DNA of 64,000 nucleotides, from positions 62,001-126,000 of the forward strand of contig JAFQQY010000047.1 of NCBI GenBank assembly GCA_017410365.1, read 5' to 3'. The notes beneath the pieces are model-generated. The model was given only the letters and a program-made list of their open reading frames with translations. It was not told the origin of the DNA and did not search any database. Positions within the stretch are counted from its first letter, which is position 1. Every line of letters begins with the position of its first letter. The translations under genes and the position numbers were made by a program. This document shows positions 8,054 through 17,348 of the stretch, in pieces. The stretch comes from Prevotella sp. Lineage in GTDB: Bacteria; Bacteroidota; Bacteroidia; Bacteroidales; Bacteroidaceae.

Positions 8054-10201
8054 TTACTCTTTGTCGAGCAAAATCTTCATCATTTCAACGGCTGCCTTGG
8101 CAACAGAAGTACCAGGACCGAAGATTGCAGCTACGCCAGCCTTGTAGAGGTAGTCATAGTCTTGCGCTGGAATAACACCACCGGCAATAACCATGATATC
8201 TTCACGACCAAGTTTCTTCAACTCCTCAATGAGCTGAGGAACAAGAGTCTTGTGACCAGCAGCAAGAGAAGAAACGCCGACAATGTGAACATCGTTCTCA
8301 ACAGCCTCGCGTGCAGCCTCTGCCGGTGTCTGGAACAATGGTCCCATATCTACGTCGAAACCGCAATCGGCATAACCTGTTGCTACAACTTTTGCACCAC
8401 GGTCATGACCGTCCTGACCCATCTTGGCAACGAATACACGTGGACGGCGACCTTCCTGCTTAGCAAACTCTTCTGTCAACTGACAAGCCAACTCGAAGTC
8501 GTTGTCATTCTTGCTTTCTGATGAATACACGCCTGAAATAGTTCTAATTACTGCTTTATAACGGCCAACGATTTCCTCGCAGGCATCACTGATTTCTCCA
8601 AGAGTACAACGGAGCTTAGCACACTCGATGGCATGTGCCAAGAGGTTGCCTTCGCCTGTGCGTACACATTCTGTAAGTGCGGCAAGTGCCTTCTTGCATG
8701 CTTCCTCGTCGCGGGCAGCGCGAACCTTTGCGAGGTTCTCTTCCTGCTGGATGCGAACGGCTGTGTTGTCAACCTCAAGGATATCGATTGGATCTTCGTG
8801 CTCCAGACGATACTTGTTAGTACCGACGATTGTCTGAACGCCAGAATCGATGCGAGCCTGTGTGCGGGCTGCAGCCTCTTCGATACGCATCTTTGGTACA
8901 CCAGTTTCGATAGCCTTAGCCATACCGCCAAGCTTCTCGATTTCCTGAATGTGTGCCCATGCCTTATGTACGAGTTCGTTGGTAAGGCTCTCTACATAAT
9001 AAGAACCTGCCCATGGGTCGATGTGCTTGCACACCTTTGTTTCGTTCTGGATGTATATCTGTGTGTTACGTGCAATACGTGCAGAGAAGTCGGTTGGCAG
9101 TGCGATAGCCTCGTCGAGGGCGTTGGTATGCAGTGACTGTGTGTGACCGAGCACTGATGCCATAGCCTCGATACATGTACGGCCAACATTGTTGAATGGG
9201 TCTTGCTCTGTGAGTGACCATCCTGATGTCTGTGAGTGGGTACGCAGTGCCATTGACTTCGGATCCTTTGCACCGAAGCTCTTGACAATCTTTGCCCAAA
9301 GCAGACGACCGGCACGCATCTTTGCAATCTCCATGAAGTGGTTCATGCCGATAGCCCAGAAGAATGACAGACGTGGAGCGAAAGCGTCGATGTCGATACC
9401 AGCGTTAACACCGGCACGGATATAGTCCATACCGTCTGCAAGGGTATAAGCCAACTCGATGTCTGCTGTAGCACCTGCTTCCTGCATGTGATAACCAGAG
9501 ATAGAGATTGAGTTGAACTTAGGCATGTTCTGAGATGTGAACTCGAAGATATCAGCAATAATCTTCATTGAGAATGCCGGTGGGTAGATGTAAGTGTTAC
9601 GCACCATGAACTCCTTGAGAATATCGTTCTGGATAGTACCAGCCATTTCTTCCATCTTTGCACCTTGCTCAAGACCTGCTACGATATAGAAGGCGAGGAT
9701 AGGGAGAACGGCACCGTTCATGGTCATTGATACTGACATCTTGTTCAATGGAATACCATCGAAAAGCACCTTCATGTTCTCTTCGTTACAGATAGAAACA
9801 CCAGCCTTACCAACATCGCCAACCACGCGCTCGTTATCTGGGTCGTAACCGCGGTGAGTAGGAAGGTCGAATGCTACAGAAAGACCTTTCTGACCGCTGG
9901 CAAGATTACGGCGATAGAATGCGTTTGACTCTTCCGCTGTAGAGAATCCGGCATACTGACGGATGGTCCATGGGCGGAAAGGATACATCATTGAATAAGG
10001 ACCACGCAGGAATGGAGGCAGACCAGCTGTATAGTCGAGGTGTTCCATGCCTTCAAGGTCTTCTTTTGTATATACAGGCTTAACATCAATGTGCTCTGGA
10101 GTATTCCAATTAGGAGCAATGCCGTTAGCCTTCTGCCATTCAGCACCGTTCTGTGACTGAATACCGGCATAAATGTCTATATCATTAAAATTCTTTCTCA
10201 T
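8054..10201 (-). CDS. mutB: Methylmalonyl-CoA mutase large subunit
   Basis: 715 residues. Adenosylcobalamin-dependent isomerisation of succinyl-CoA and methylmalonyl-CoA; in Bacteroidales this runs towards propionate. The catalytic (beta/alpha)8 half contains [30 protein letters not shown] and [13 protein letters not shown]. The C-terminal B12-binding domain carries the lower-ligand motif D597-x-H599-x-x-G602 ([11 protein letters not shown]) and [14 protein letters not shown]. Typical length and intact active site. It lies 19 nt behind mutA, with which it forms the alpha/beta heterodimer; a strong terminator follows. The CoA thioester product links to the decarboxylase subunits encoded at 14-16.7 kb. 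Confidence 0.97.
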   Translation of the reverse strand: MRKNFNDIDIYAGIQSQNGAEWQKANGIAPNWNTPEHIDVKPVYTKEDLEGMEHLDYTAGLPPFLRGPYSMMYPFRPWTIRQYAGFSTAEESNAFYRRNLASGQKGLSVAFDLPTHRGYDPDNERVVGDVGKAGVSICNEENMKVLFDGIPLNKMSVSMTMNGAVLPILAFYIVAGLEQGAKMEEMAGTIQNDILKEFMVRNTYIYPPAFSMKIIADIFEFTSQNMPKFNSISISGYHMQEAGATADIELAYTLADGMDYIRAGVNAGIDIDAFAPRLSFFWAIGMNHFMEIAKMRAGRLLWAKIVKSFGAKDPKSMALRTHSQTSGWSLTEQDPFNNVGRTCIEAMASVLGHTQSLHTNALDEAIALPTDFSARIARNTQIYIQNETKVCKHIDPWAGSYYVESLTNELVHKAWAHIQEIEKLGGMAKAIETGVPKMRIEEAAARTQARIDSGVQTIVGTNKYRLEHEDPIDILEVDNTAVRIQQEENLAKVRAARDEEACKKALAALTECVRTGEGNLLAHAIECAKLRCTLGEISDACEEIVGRYKAVIRTISGVYSSESKNDNDFELACQLTEEFAKQEGRRPRVFVAKMGQDGHDRGAKVVATGYADCGFDVDMGPLFQTPAEAAREAVENDVHIVGVSSLAAGHKTLVPQLIEELKKLGREDIMVIAGGVIPAQDYDYLYKAGVAAIFGPGTSVAKAAVEMMKILLDKE

Positions 10202-10220
10202 GATTAATTCCTCCTAAATA

Positions 10221-12074
10221 TTAGATACCCAATTTTGCATTATATTCTTTCAGAGTCTCAAGCACATTGCACTTAACGTGGATGAAGTTCTCGATGCCGG
10301 CAGCCTTAAGGTCGTCCATGCATGCAGGAGCACCTGCCACGATGAACATTGCACGTCCGTCGAGATACTTATATGCAGGAATTGCATATTCTGCATACTC
10401 ATCGTCGCTAGAACATATAACAATAATGTTAGCACCGGCGTTCAATGCAGCATCAACACCCTCCTCAACGGTCTTGAAACCGAGGTTGTCTATTACATTG
10501 TAGCCTGCACAAGCCAAGAAGTTTGAACTGAACTGTGCACGTGCCTGACGCATAGCAAGATTACCAATGGTAAGCATGAATGCTGTTGGAACCTTACCGC
10601 TGTTCTCTGTCTGCATACGGAGGTTCTCGAAATCTGCAGCCAAACGTGTTGAGTTGATTGCCTTGAATGTTGGTTCGTCATTAGAACCGCAACCGCAGCA
10701 GCATGAAACAGGAGCCTTGCCGTCAGCCTTCTCTGTGAAGTTAGGGAACTGGTTGGTTCCAAGGATGAACTCCTTACGCTTAGCGGCGTCAGCATGACGC
10801 TTTGTATTTGTAGCATTGATGTCGTCCTGAACAGAACCAGCCTTTGCTGCCTCGAGGAAACCACCTTCGTTTTCAACCTTGAGGAACAGCTTCCATGCTA
10901 CGTCGGCAAGTGAAGATGTAAGTTCTTCGATGAAGTAAGAACCTGCAGAAGGGTCTACAACCTTGTCGAAGTGACTTTCTTCCTTAAGCAACAGCTGCTG
11001 GTTGCGAGCGATGCGCTCTGAGAAGTCTGTCGGTTGCTCGTAAACAACGTCGAACGGATTGACAACGATAGAATGAACACCAGCAAGGGCTGCACTCATA
11101 GCTTCTGTCTGTGTGCGGAGCAGGTTGACATAGCTATCGAACATTGTCATGTTGTATGTTGTAGTAGTAGCATTTACGCACATCTTGCATGCGCAGTTGC
11201 ACTTTGGCTCATATTGCTTTACAATCTCAGCCCAAAGCATACGTGCTGCACGGAACTTGGCAATCTCCATAAAGTAGTTTTCTGAAACGCCAAGATTGAA
11301 CTTGATTTTGCTTGCAGCAAGTGTTGGTTCTACGCCTGCCTCAACAAGCTGATTGAGATATTCGTTACCCCAAGCCAAAGCATAACCAAGTTCCTGAACG
11401 ATATAAGCACCGGCATTGTTCAACGCACCAGCATTAACAGCAATGCAGCGGAATTTTGGATAGTCCTTCAATGCATTGATAAGTTCTGGAGCTACGGCTA
11501 TAAGGCCTGTGGCATCCTTGCCCTTCATTACAATCTTCTCGATTGGGTCCCACTCGATAGAACCAACGAGCTTTTCCTTGTCATAACCCTTCTTGTCGAA
11601 ATAGGCAGTAAGATACTTTGCCAATTCTACACTCTTGCGCTGACAGGTCTTGATGTTCACTTCAACGCATTCGCACTGGATGCCTTCCAATACGGTTTCT
11701 ACAACTTCTGCAGAAAGAATCTTGCCAGGAATATGGAATCCGATAGAGTCAATGCCCTTGTTAAGTATGTCGAGAGCCTTGGCGTTAGCAGCCTTGGCGT
11801 CTTCAACCTTGATATTCTGACGAACATACCATGAGTTGTCGTCCTTTTTGTTACCACGTACAAAAGGGAACTCGCCAGGCAGAGCGTCTGGTGTTTTCAG
11901 TTTTAATACGTCTTCTCTGCGATAGAAAGGCTGTACATTAAAGCCTTCGTTTGTTCTCCATACCAGTTTCTTGTCAAAGTCAGCACCTTTCAAATCCACC
12001 TGAATCTTGTCCAGCCAGTCTTGGGCTGTAGGTGCTTGAAACTCGGTAAAGAGTTTTTCTTTGTTGCTTGACAT
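10221..12074 (-). CDS. mutA: Methylmalonyl-CoA mutase small subunit
   Basis: 617 residues from ATG at 12074 (MSSNKEKLF). An upstream ATG at 12140 would run through the -7 element at 12134-12127, so the shorter start is preferred. Non-catalytic partner of MutB: it has the barrel half (FMEIAKFRAARMLWAEIVKQ, NPFDVVYEQPTDFSERIARNQQLLL) and a B12-type domain lacking the DxHxxG ligand, as expected of the small subunit. Odd points are two cysteine clusters, KCNCACKMC in the middle and SCCCGCGS (Cys at 458-463) in the linker before the B12-like domain. These could bind a metal; whether they are conserved in the family was not checked. Confidence 0.95.
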   Translation of the reverse strand: MSSNKEKLFTEFQAPTAQDWLDKIQVDLKGADFDKKLVWRTNEGFNVQPFYRREDVLKLKTPDALPGEFPFVRGNKKDDNSWYVRQNIKVEDAKAANAKALDILNKGIDSIGFHIPGKILSAEVVETVLEGIQCECVEVNIKTCQRKSVELAKYLTAYFDKKGYDKEKLVGSIEWDPIEKIVMKGKDATGLIAVAPELINALKDYPKFRCIAVNAGALNNAGAYIVQELGYALAWGNEYLNQLVEAGVEPTLAASKIKFNLGVSENYFMEIAKFRAARMLWAEIVKQYEPKCNCACKMCVNATTTTYNMTMFDSYVNLLRTQTEAMSAALAGVHSIVVNPFDVVYEQPTDFSERIARNQQLLLKEESHFDKVVDPSAGSYFIEELTSSLADVAWKLFLKVENEGGFLEAAKAGSVQDDINATNTKRHADAAKRKEFILGTNQFPNFTEKADGKAPVSCCCGCGSNDEPTFKAINSTRLAADFENLRMQTENSGKVPTAFMLTIGNLAMRQARAQFSSNFLACAGYNVIDNLGFKTVEEGVDAALNAGANIIVICSSDDEYAEYAIPAYKYLDGRAMFIVAGAPACMDDLKAAGIENFIHVKCNVLETLKEYNAKLGI

Positions 12075-12126
12075 AGTTATTCTTTTTATATTAATATATG
12101 TAGTTTTGACTTTCCCAAAAGCAATG

Positions 12127-12134
12127 CAAAGATA
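12127..12134 (-). promoter_or_regulatory. -7 element of the mutAB promoter
   Basis: TATCTTTG on the minus strand, 53 bp before the mutA ATG. No convincing -33 TTTG at the right distance. Confidence 0.45.
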
Positions 12135-12241
12135 GTGCATTTTTCTGAATTCTTGAAAAATATATTGTCTTTTTAATATTTAAACGTAAAAAATTCATAA
12201 AGTTAGCAGTAGCCTTAAAAAATGTTGCACAAAAATTATCT

Positions 12242-12267
12242 TTTGAGCAATTTTTTGTCTAATTTTG
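12242..12267 (+). promoter_or_regulatory. Possible promoter of the transporter/decarboxylase operon
   Basis: TAATTTTG at 12260-12267 is an exact -7 match 28 bp before ATG 12296. A TTTG at 12242-12245 is only 14 bp away, shorter than usual, so the -33 part is doubtful. Confidence 0.45.
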
Positions 12268-12295
12268 CAGAAGATTAGTAAATGTTATTTATGTT

Positions 12296-13984
12296 ATGGA
12301 TTGGTTGATAAACTTATTTACTTCAACGAACTCGGTGGCGCATATTGCATTGCTCTATGCTATAGTCATTGCAGTGGGCGTACTGCTGGGAAAGATAAAG
12401 TTTTTTGGCATTTCACTAGGTGTTACTTTTGTGCTGTTTGCAGGAATTGTAGCAGGACACATTGGTCTGACTGGACCTATTGACATTCTTACTTTTGTTC
12501 AGGATTTTGGACTTATCCTGTTTGTCTTTATGATAGGTATGCAGGTAGGCCCAGGTTTCTTTGAAAGTTTCAGAAAGGGCGGAGTGACGCTGAATCTGTT
12601 GGCGGTGGCAGCTATTATGCTTAACATAGCTGTGATGTTTGCTTGTTATTTCATTTTCTTCGACACCTCCAATCCATACAATCTGCCTATGATGGTGGGA
12701 ACTCTTTACGGAGCCGTGACCAATACTCCAGGTCTTGGTGCTGCGAATGAGGCTTTGGCTAGTGTGTTTGGTGATGGAAATATACCGCAGATAGCATCAG
12801 GATATGCTTGTGCCTATCCATTGGGTGTTGTAGGTATTATTGGAGCAACTATAGCTGTAAGATACATCTGTAGAGTTAAACTCGAGAAAGAAGAGGAGGC
12901 ACTGAACGATAGTGCAAACGAGAACATGAAGGTTAAACCGCACATGATGCATCTGAAGGTGACAAACCAAAACCTTGCCGGTCATAACCTTATAGAAATC
13001 CACGATTTTCTGAAGCGTGACTTCGTCTGCTCAAGAATATTGCACGATGGACATGTCAGCATACCAAACCGTAACACCATCTTCGAAATGGGCGACCAAG
13101 TGTTCATCGTATGCGCAGAGGCTGATGCGAAAGCCATTGCGGCCTTTATCGGAGAAGAAATAGAGGTTGCATGGGAAAAGCAAGACCAACCGCTTATATC
13201 AAAGCGTATTCGCGTGACAAGGTCTTCTATAAATGGAAAGACATTGGGACAGATGCATTTCTCTTCCCTTTATGGTGTTAACGTGACTCGTGTTACACGT
13301 CAGGGCATGGACATCTTTGCCAGCAGTAACCTTGCATTGCAGGTGGGCGACAAGGTGATGGTAGTAGGTCCTGAGGATGCCGTTGACCATGTGGCAGAAG
13401 TGCTTGGTAATTCGATAAAGCGCCTGCAGGCTCCTAACATTGCAACTATATTCCTTGGCATTATCGCCGGTATAATCTTCGGAAGCATTCCGTTTGCCAT
13501 TCCAGGAATGCCTGTGGCAATGAAATTGGGTATTGCCGGAGGTCCGCTTATCATAGCAATCTTGATAGGACGATATGGTTATAAAGCTCACCTTGTTACA
13601 TATACAACAACAAGTGCCAATATGATGTTGCGTGAAATCGGTCTTGTGCTGTTCCTTGCCAGCGTAGGCATTAAAGCCGGTGCTGGATTCTGGGACACTG
13701 TGGTAGAAGGTGACGGTTTGAAATACGTGTATACAGGTTTCTTGATAACCATTATACCTATTTTAATAATTGGTACGATAGCACGCCTGAAGTATAAGTT
13801 CAATTACTTCACAATTATGGGTATGCTTGCCGGTACATATACAGACCCGCCAGCATTGGCATATGCAAATCAGATATGTTCAAAGGAAGCACCAGCGGTA
13901 GGATACTCAACAGTTTATCCTCTGTCAATGTTCCTTCGTATCTTTACAGCACAATTGATAATATTATTGTGTTGCGGAATGTAA
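12296..13984 (+). CDS. AspT/YidE-type transporter with central TrkA_C domains (possible dicarboxylate exchanger)
   Basis: 562 residues: two blocks of membrane helices (residues ~5-190 and ~385-560) around a cytoplasmic region with two TrkA_C-like domains ([34 protein letters not shown]). The duplicated motif is visible as '[22 protein letters not shown]' and '[20 protein letters not shown]'. This is the AspT/AAEx family, which includes aspartate:alanine exchangers and the corynebacterial succinate exporter SucE. It is 45 nt ahead of the lamin-tail/OadG gene, so likely cotranscribed with the decarboxylase subunits, and succinate or a related C4 acid is a reasonable guess at its substrate. That guess rests on context alone. 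Confidence 0.85.
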   Translation: MDWLINLFTSTNSVAHIALLYAIVIAVGVLLGKIKFFGISLGVTFVLFAGIVAGHIGLTGPIDILTFVQDFGLILFVFMIGMQVGPGFFESFRKGGVTLNLLAVAAIMLNIAVMFACYFIFFDTSNPYNLPMMVGTLYGAVTNTPGLGAANEALASVFGDGNIPQIASGYACAYPLGVVGIIGATIAVRYICRVKLEKEEEALNDSANENMKVKPHMMHLKVTNQNLAGHNLIEIHDFLKRDFVCSRILHDGHVSIPNRNTIFEMGDQVFIVCAEADAKAIAAFIGEEIEVAWEKQDQPLISKRIRVTRSSINGKTLGQMHFSSLYGVNVTRVTRQGMDIFASSNLALQVGDKVMVVGPEDAVDHVAEVLGNSIKRLQAPNIATIFLGIIAGIIFGSIPFAIPGMPVAMKLGIAGGPLIIAILIGRYGYKAHLVTYTTTSANMMLREIGLVLFLASVGIKAGAGFWDTVVEGDGLKYVYTGFLITIIPILIIGTIARLKYKFNYFTIMGMLAGTYTDPPALAYANQICSKEAPAVGYSTVYPLSMFLRIFTAQLIILLCCGM

Positions 13985-14028
13985 GATAAAAACTTAAAAC
14001 AAACAATATTATAACTTTTAAAACAAAA

Positions 14029-14997
14029 ATGAAGAAATTCGGATTACTGTTGTGCGGTATGTTCTTCGCCGGTTCTTCGATGATGTTCGGTCAGGTAGAG
14101 AACAGCATCAAGATTAACGAGGTGATGACAGACAATACCGCTAATGTACAGGACGAATACGGACAATGTAAGGCGTGGATTGAGATAGCCAACATATCTC
14201 ATACCACCTACAATATCCGTGGTATGTATCTGACTACCAATCGTGCTGTGCTAAACAAGGAGTTAAGTGTTCCTGAACGCGTAAAGATGATGAGCGTCAT
14301 TCCAAATGGTGAAACGCGAACAAACTTAGGCGGTCATCAGCACTTGTTGTTCTATTGTAATGGCAACCCAGCACAGGGTGCTTTGCATCTTACGGTTCCT
14401 GTAGAGCCCGGCAAAGAAACGTGGATAGCATTGTATAATGGAAATGGAGTAAACTTGATAGATTCAGTAACTGTTCCTGCGTTGGAACCTAACCAATCTT
14501 ATGCCTTAGTTCATAACAAAGACGGCAATGTTTGGGAAGTGCGTCAGGCAGAAGCTGTTACTCCTTGGATTTCCAATGAAGTATCAGAAAAGGAATCTAA
14601 GATAGCAAAACTGAAGCGTGAAGACCCCCACGGTTTTGGTATAACTATTCTTGCTATGGGTATTGTTTTCTTCTGTCTTGCTCTGCTTTGGATATTCTTC
14701 ACATTGTTCGGAATATTCATGAAGCATCGTGAGAAGATGGCGAAGATTCAACCTGTTAAGGCTGGTGTCAAGACTGTTGAGAAGACAAAGGAGGTCGGTC
14801 ATAAGACAAGTACAATTCTTCAGGACGGTTTGAAGACCAAGGGTATAGACAAAGAAGTTTATATTGCTGTTATCTCTATGGCATTAAAGCAGTATCAGGA
14901 TGATGTTCATGATGTTGAAAGTGGTATTATCACTATCAAGCCAAAAGATACTGACTGGTCAAATGAGTACTTGCAGATGACTCATTTCCATGAATAA
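14029..14997 (+). CDS. Lamin-tail domain fused to OadG-type gamma subunit of a Na+-pumping decarboxylase
   Basis: 322 residues. A signal peptide (MKKFGLLLCGMFFAGSSMMFGQ) leads into an extracytoplasmic lamin-tail-like beta domain (residues ~25-185: IKINEVMTDNTANVQDEYGQ, AWIEIANISH, NIRGMYLTTN, IALYNGNGVNLIDSV). One membrane helix follows at ~200-228 (FGITILAMGIVFFCLALLWI), then a charged cytoplasmic tail. The helix and position match the OadG/MmdD gamma subunit, which anchors the decarboxylase complex. The C-terminal tail (EVYIAVISMALKQYQDDVHDVESG) resembles a segment seen in other Bacteroidetes gamma subunits. It precedes the biotin carrier and beta subunit in a tight operon. The lamin-tail part may bind envelope material; its role is unknown. 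Confidence 0.8.
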   Translation: MKKFGLLLCGMFFAGSSMMFGQVENSIKINEVMTDNTANVQDEYGQCKAWIEIANISHTTYNIRGMYLTTNRAVLNKELSVPERVKMMSVIPNGETRTNLGGHQHLLFYCNGNPAQGALHLTVPVEPGKETWIALYNGNGVNLIDSVTVPALEPNQSYALVHNKDGNVWEVRQAEAVTPWISNEVSEKESKIAKLKREDPHGFGITILAMGIVFFCLALLWIFFTLFGIFMKHREKMAKIQPVKAGVKTVEKTKEVGHKTSTILQDGLKTKGIDKEVYIAVISMALKQYQDDVHDVESGIITIKPKDTDWSNEYLQMTHFHE

Positions 14998-15051
14998 TTA
15001 ATCTGCGACATTATTAGAAAACAATAAGTAAAAGATTTAAGCATTATAACT

Positions 15052-15501
15052 ATGAATAAGTATCAATATAAAGTACAGGGTGTCGATTACGACGTAGAAA
15101 TAGAAGAAGTAGAAGGCAACCTTGCCAAGGTAAATGTTAATGGTATTTCATTTGAGGTAGAATTGCAGCAGCCAATAAATCCTGCTCATGCAATAACAAA
15201 GCCTAAGGTTGTCGCTCCACAGCCAGCAGCTCCACGTCCTGTAGCAGCAGCTCCTGTACAGCCTCAGCCAGCAGCACCAGCAGGTGCAGGAATGCCAACA
15301 AAGTCACCATTGCCAGGAACAGTGACCTCAATCAATGTAGTTGTCGGTCAGAAAGTTAACGAAGGTGATCCTATCTTGGTGCTTGAGGCAATGAAGATGC
15401 AGAACAACATTGAGGCTGAGTGTTCAGGTACAATTACATCAGTTTTAGTAAAACCAGGCGATACAGTAATGGAAGGTTCTGTATTGGTAACAATAGGTTA
15501 A
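15052..15501 (+). CDS. mmdC: Biotin carboxyl carrier subunit of methylmalonyl-CoA/oxaloacetate decarboxylase
   Basis: 149 residues. N-terminal ~40 residues form a small beta domain. An Ala/Pro-rich flexible linker (~44-80) leads to a biotinyl domain with the attachment motif EAMKM, biotinyl lysine K115. It carries CO2 from the carboxyltransferase to the membrane beta subunit, where decarboxylation drives Na+ export. Its stop nearly touches the next gene (mmdB starts 7 nt later). Which acyl-CoA is used depends on the alpha subunit, which is not in this window; methylmalonyl-CoA is inferred from the adjoining mutase genes. Confidence 0.92.
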   Translation: MNKYQYKVQGVDYDVEIEEVEGNLAKVNVNGISFEVELQQPINPAHAITKPKVVAPQPAAPRPVAAAPVQPQPAAPAGAGMPTKSPLPGTVTSINVVVGQKVNEGDPILVLEAMKMQNNIEAECSGTITSVLVKPGDTVMEGSVLVTIG

Positions 15502-15507
15502 TGAGAG

Positions 15508-16659
15508 ATGGGAGAGTTTATTATAAATAATTTCAATGAGTTTCTTACCTATACGGGCTTTGCAAATGCTACGGCAGGTAACCTCATTATGATTGTCGTT
15601 GGTGCAATCCTTATTTATCTTGCGATAAAGAAAGATTTCGAACCGTTGTTGCTCATTCCTATTGGTCTTGGTATCATTCTCGGTAATATTCCTTTCCGTG
15701 CTGATGCTGGTTTGGAGATAGGTCTATATGAGGACAACTCCGTGTTGAACATATTCTATCAAGGTGTGCGCATGGGATGGTACCCGCCATTGGTGTTCCT
15801 TGGCATCGGTGCCATGACTGATTTCTCTGCACTTATTGCTAACCCCAAGCTCGTGCTTATCGGTGCTGCTGCCCAGTTTGGTATCTTCAGTGCTTATATG
15901 GTTGCTTTGGCATTAGGTTTTGAACCTAATCAGGCTGCCGGTATTGCAATTATCGGTGGTGCAGACGGCCCTACCGCCATCTTCTTATCATCTAAGCTTT
16001 GTCCGAACTTGATGGGTGCTATTGCTGTATGTGCTTATTCATACATGGCGCTCGTACCACTGATTCAGCCAATGGTAATGCGTGCTCTTACCACTAAGAA
16101 GGAGCGACTTATCCGTATGAAGCCAGCTCGTCAGGTTAGTCAGACAGAGCGCATTCTTTTCCCTGTAATTGGTTTGTTGCTTACAACATTCATAGTTCCT
16201 TCAGGTCTGCCATTGTTGGGTATGCTTTTCTTCGGAAACTTGCTTAAGGAGTCAGGAAAAACAACACGTCTTGCTAAGACAGCAGGTTCTGCACTTAATG
16301 ACGTAGTAGTCGTATTGCTCGGTCTTACAGTTGGATGTTCAACACAGGCAAGCGAATTCCTTACACTAAATACATTGTTTATCTTTGTTGTAGGTGCTTG
16401 CGCATTTGTTGTTGCAACAGCAAGTGGAGTATTGTTTGTCAAAGGTATGAACCTTTTCTTGCCAGAAGGCAAGAAACTGAATCCGCTTATCGGAAACGCA
16501 GGCGTTTCAGCTGTGCCTATGAGTGCTCGTATCAGCCATAACATAGGTTTGGAATACGACCGTAAGAACTTCCTTTTGATGCATGCTATGGGTCCAAACG
16601 TAGCTGGTGTTATCGGTTCTGCCGTTGCTGCCGGTGCGTTGCTTGGATTCCTTTCATAA
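15508..16659 (+). CDS. mmdB: Na+-translocating decarboxylase beta subunit
   Basis: 383 residues, about ten membrane helices. The conserved membrane aspartate segment is present (IAIIGGADGPTAIF), as is the glycine-rich C-terminal motif (GNAGVSAVPMSARI). This subunit decarboxylates carboxybiotin and exports Na+. Start at ATG 15508 is preferred over the ATG at 15501 that overlaps the mmdC stop in another frame. Followed after 12 nt by a LuxR regulator. Together with MutAB it supports succinate-to-propionate energy conservation. Near-certain family call; substrate as for mmdC. Confidence 0.95.
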   Translation: MGEFIINNFNEFLTYTGFANATAGNLIMIVVGAILIYLAIKKDFEPLLLIPIGLGIILGNIPFRADAGLEIGLYEDNSVLNIFYQGVRMGWYPPLVFLGIGAMTDFSALIANPKLVLIGAAAQFGIFSAYMVALALGFEPNQAAGIAIIGGADGPTAIFLSSKLCPNLMGAIAVCAYSYMALVPLIQPMVMRALTTKKERLIRMKPARQVSQTERILFPVIGLLLTTFIVPSGLPLLGMLFFGNLLKESGKTTRLAKTAGSALNDVVVVLLGLTVGCSTQASEFLTLNTLFIFVVGACAFVVATASGVLFVKGMNLFLPEGKKLNPLIGNAGVSAVPMSARISHNIGLEYDRKNFLLMHAMGPNVAGVIGSAVAAGALLGFLS

Positions 16660-16671
16660 TACTCTTTTCTT

Positions 16672-17265
16672 ATGCAGCAACACAAAGGCATGCCTAAGAT
16701 AGCGATTGTTGACCCTAATACCCTTGCGGTATTAGGGTTAAAATCTTTATTACAGAACGTCATGCCTATAGCTACTGTCGATTGTTTCGGTTCTTTTGCA
16801 GAGTTGCAAGCGAACGCCCCAGAGCAATATTTCCATTATTTTGTTTCTATGAATATTGTTCTGCAAAACCGTAGCTTCTTTACAGACAACCGCCACAAGA
16901 CAATTGTCCTTACCTTATCTCTTGATTCTACAACACAGTTGAACGGTTTCCATTGCCTTTGCATCAATGTGCCGGAGAATATGCTTATTAAGTCGCTGTT
17001 GGCATTGCAACAGAGCGCCCATGCTCATGGCAAGCACCTGCCTCCTATGTCTCAGCCTAAAATCCTTTCTGACCGTGAGATAGAGGTGATGACGCTAATA
17101 GTTCAAGGGTTTATCAATAAGGAGATAGCAGACAAGCTAAACATAGGACTTGCTACGGTTGTTACCCACAGAAAGAATATAATGGAGAAGCTGAAAATGA
17201 AGAGCGTTTCTGCTTTGACTATTTATGCTGTGATGAACGGCTATGTAGATATCAACAAGATATAG
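16672..17265 (+). CDS. LuxR-type regulator with degenerate receiver domain
   Basis: 197 residues. Residues ~8-125 resemble a response-regulator receiver (PKIAIVDPNTLAVLGLKSLL) but the phosphoacceptor region (FHYFVSMNIVLQNRS) has no aspartate at the expected strand end and the acidic pair is reduced to one Asp, so ordinary phosphorylation is unlikely. Residues ~130-197 are a LuxR/GerE HTH (LSDREIEVMTLIVQGFINKEIADKL). It is 12 nt behind mmdB and ends at a terminator, so it is cotranscribed with the decarboxylase. The HTH and the tail are strikingly like those of the hemerythrin-LuxR protein at 5240, suggesting one regulator subfamily with exchangeable sensor domains. Target genes unknown. Confidence 0.8.
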   Translation: MQQHKGMPKIAIVDPNTLAVLGLKSLLQNVMPIATVDCFGSFAELQANAPEQYFHYFVSMNIVLQNRSFFTDNRHKTIVLTLSLDSTTQLNGFHCLCINVPENMLIKSLLALQQSAHAHGKHLPPMSQPKILSDREIEVMTLIVQGFINKEIADKLNIGLATVVTHRKNIMEKLKMKSVSALTIYAVMNGYVDINKI

Positions 17266-17289
17266 AACTTGTTGGATAGTATAAAAAAG

Positions 17290-17325
17290 AAGTGCCCTAA
17301 AAGTCTTTTGGCTTTTAGGGCACTT
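17290..17325. terminator. Bidirectional terminator between the regulator and galK
   Basis: Perfect 14-bp arms (17290-17303 and 17312-17325, core agtgccctaaaag/cttttagggcact) with an A-run before it, serving the convergent galK best on the minus strand. Confidence 0.85.
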
Positions 17326-17348
17326 TCATATTAATTGATTTGTTTTGA

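Noticed and set aside
10221-12140. Longer mutA beginning at 12140
   Set aside because: The extra 22 codons would include the TATCTTTG -7 promoter element at 12127-12134.
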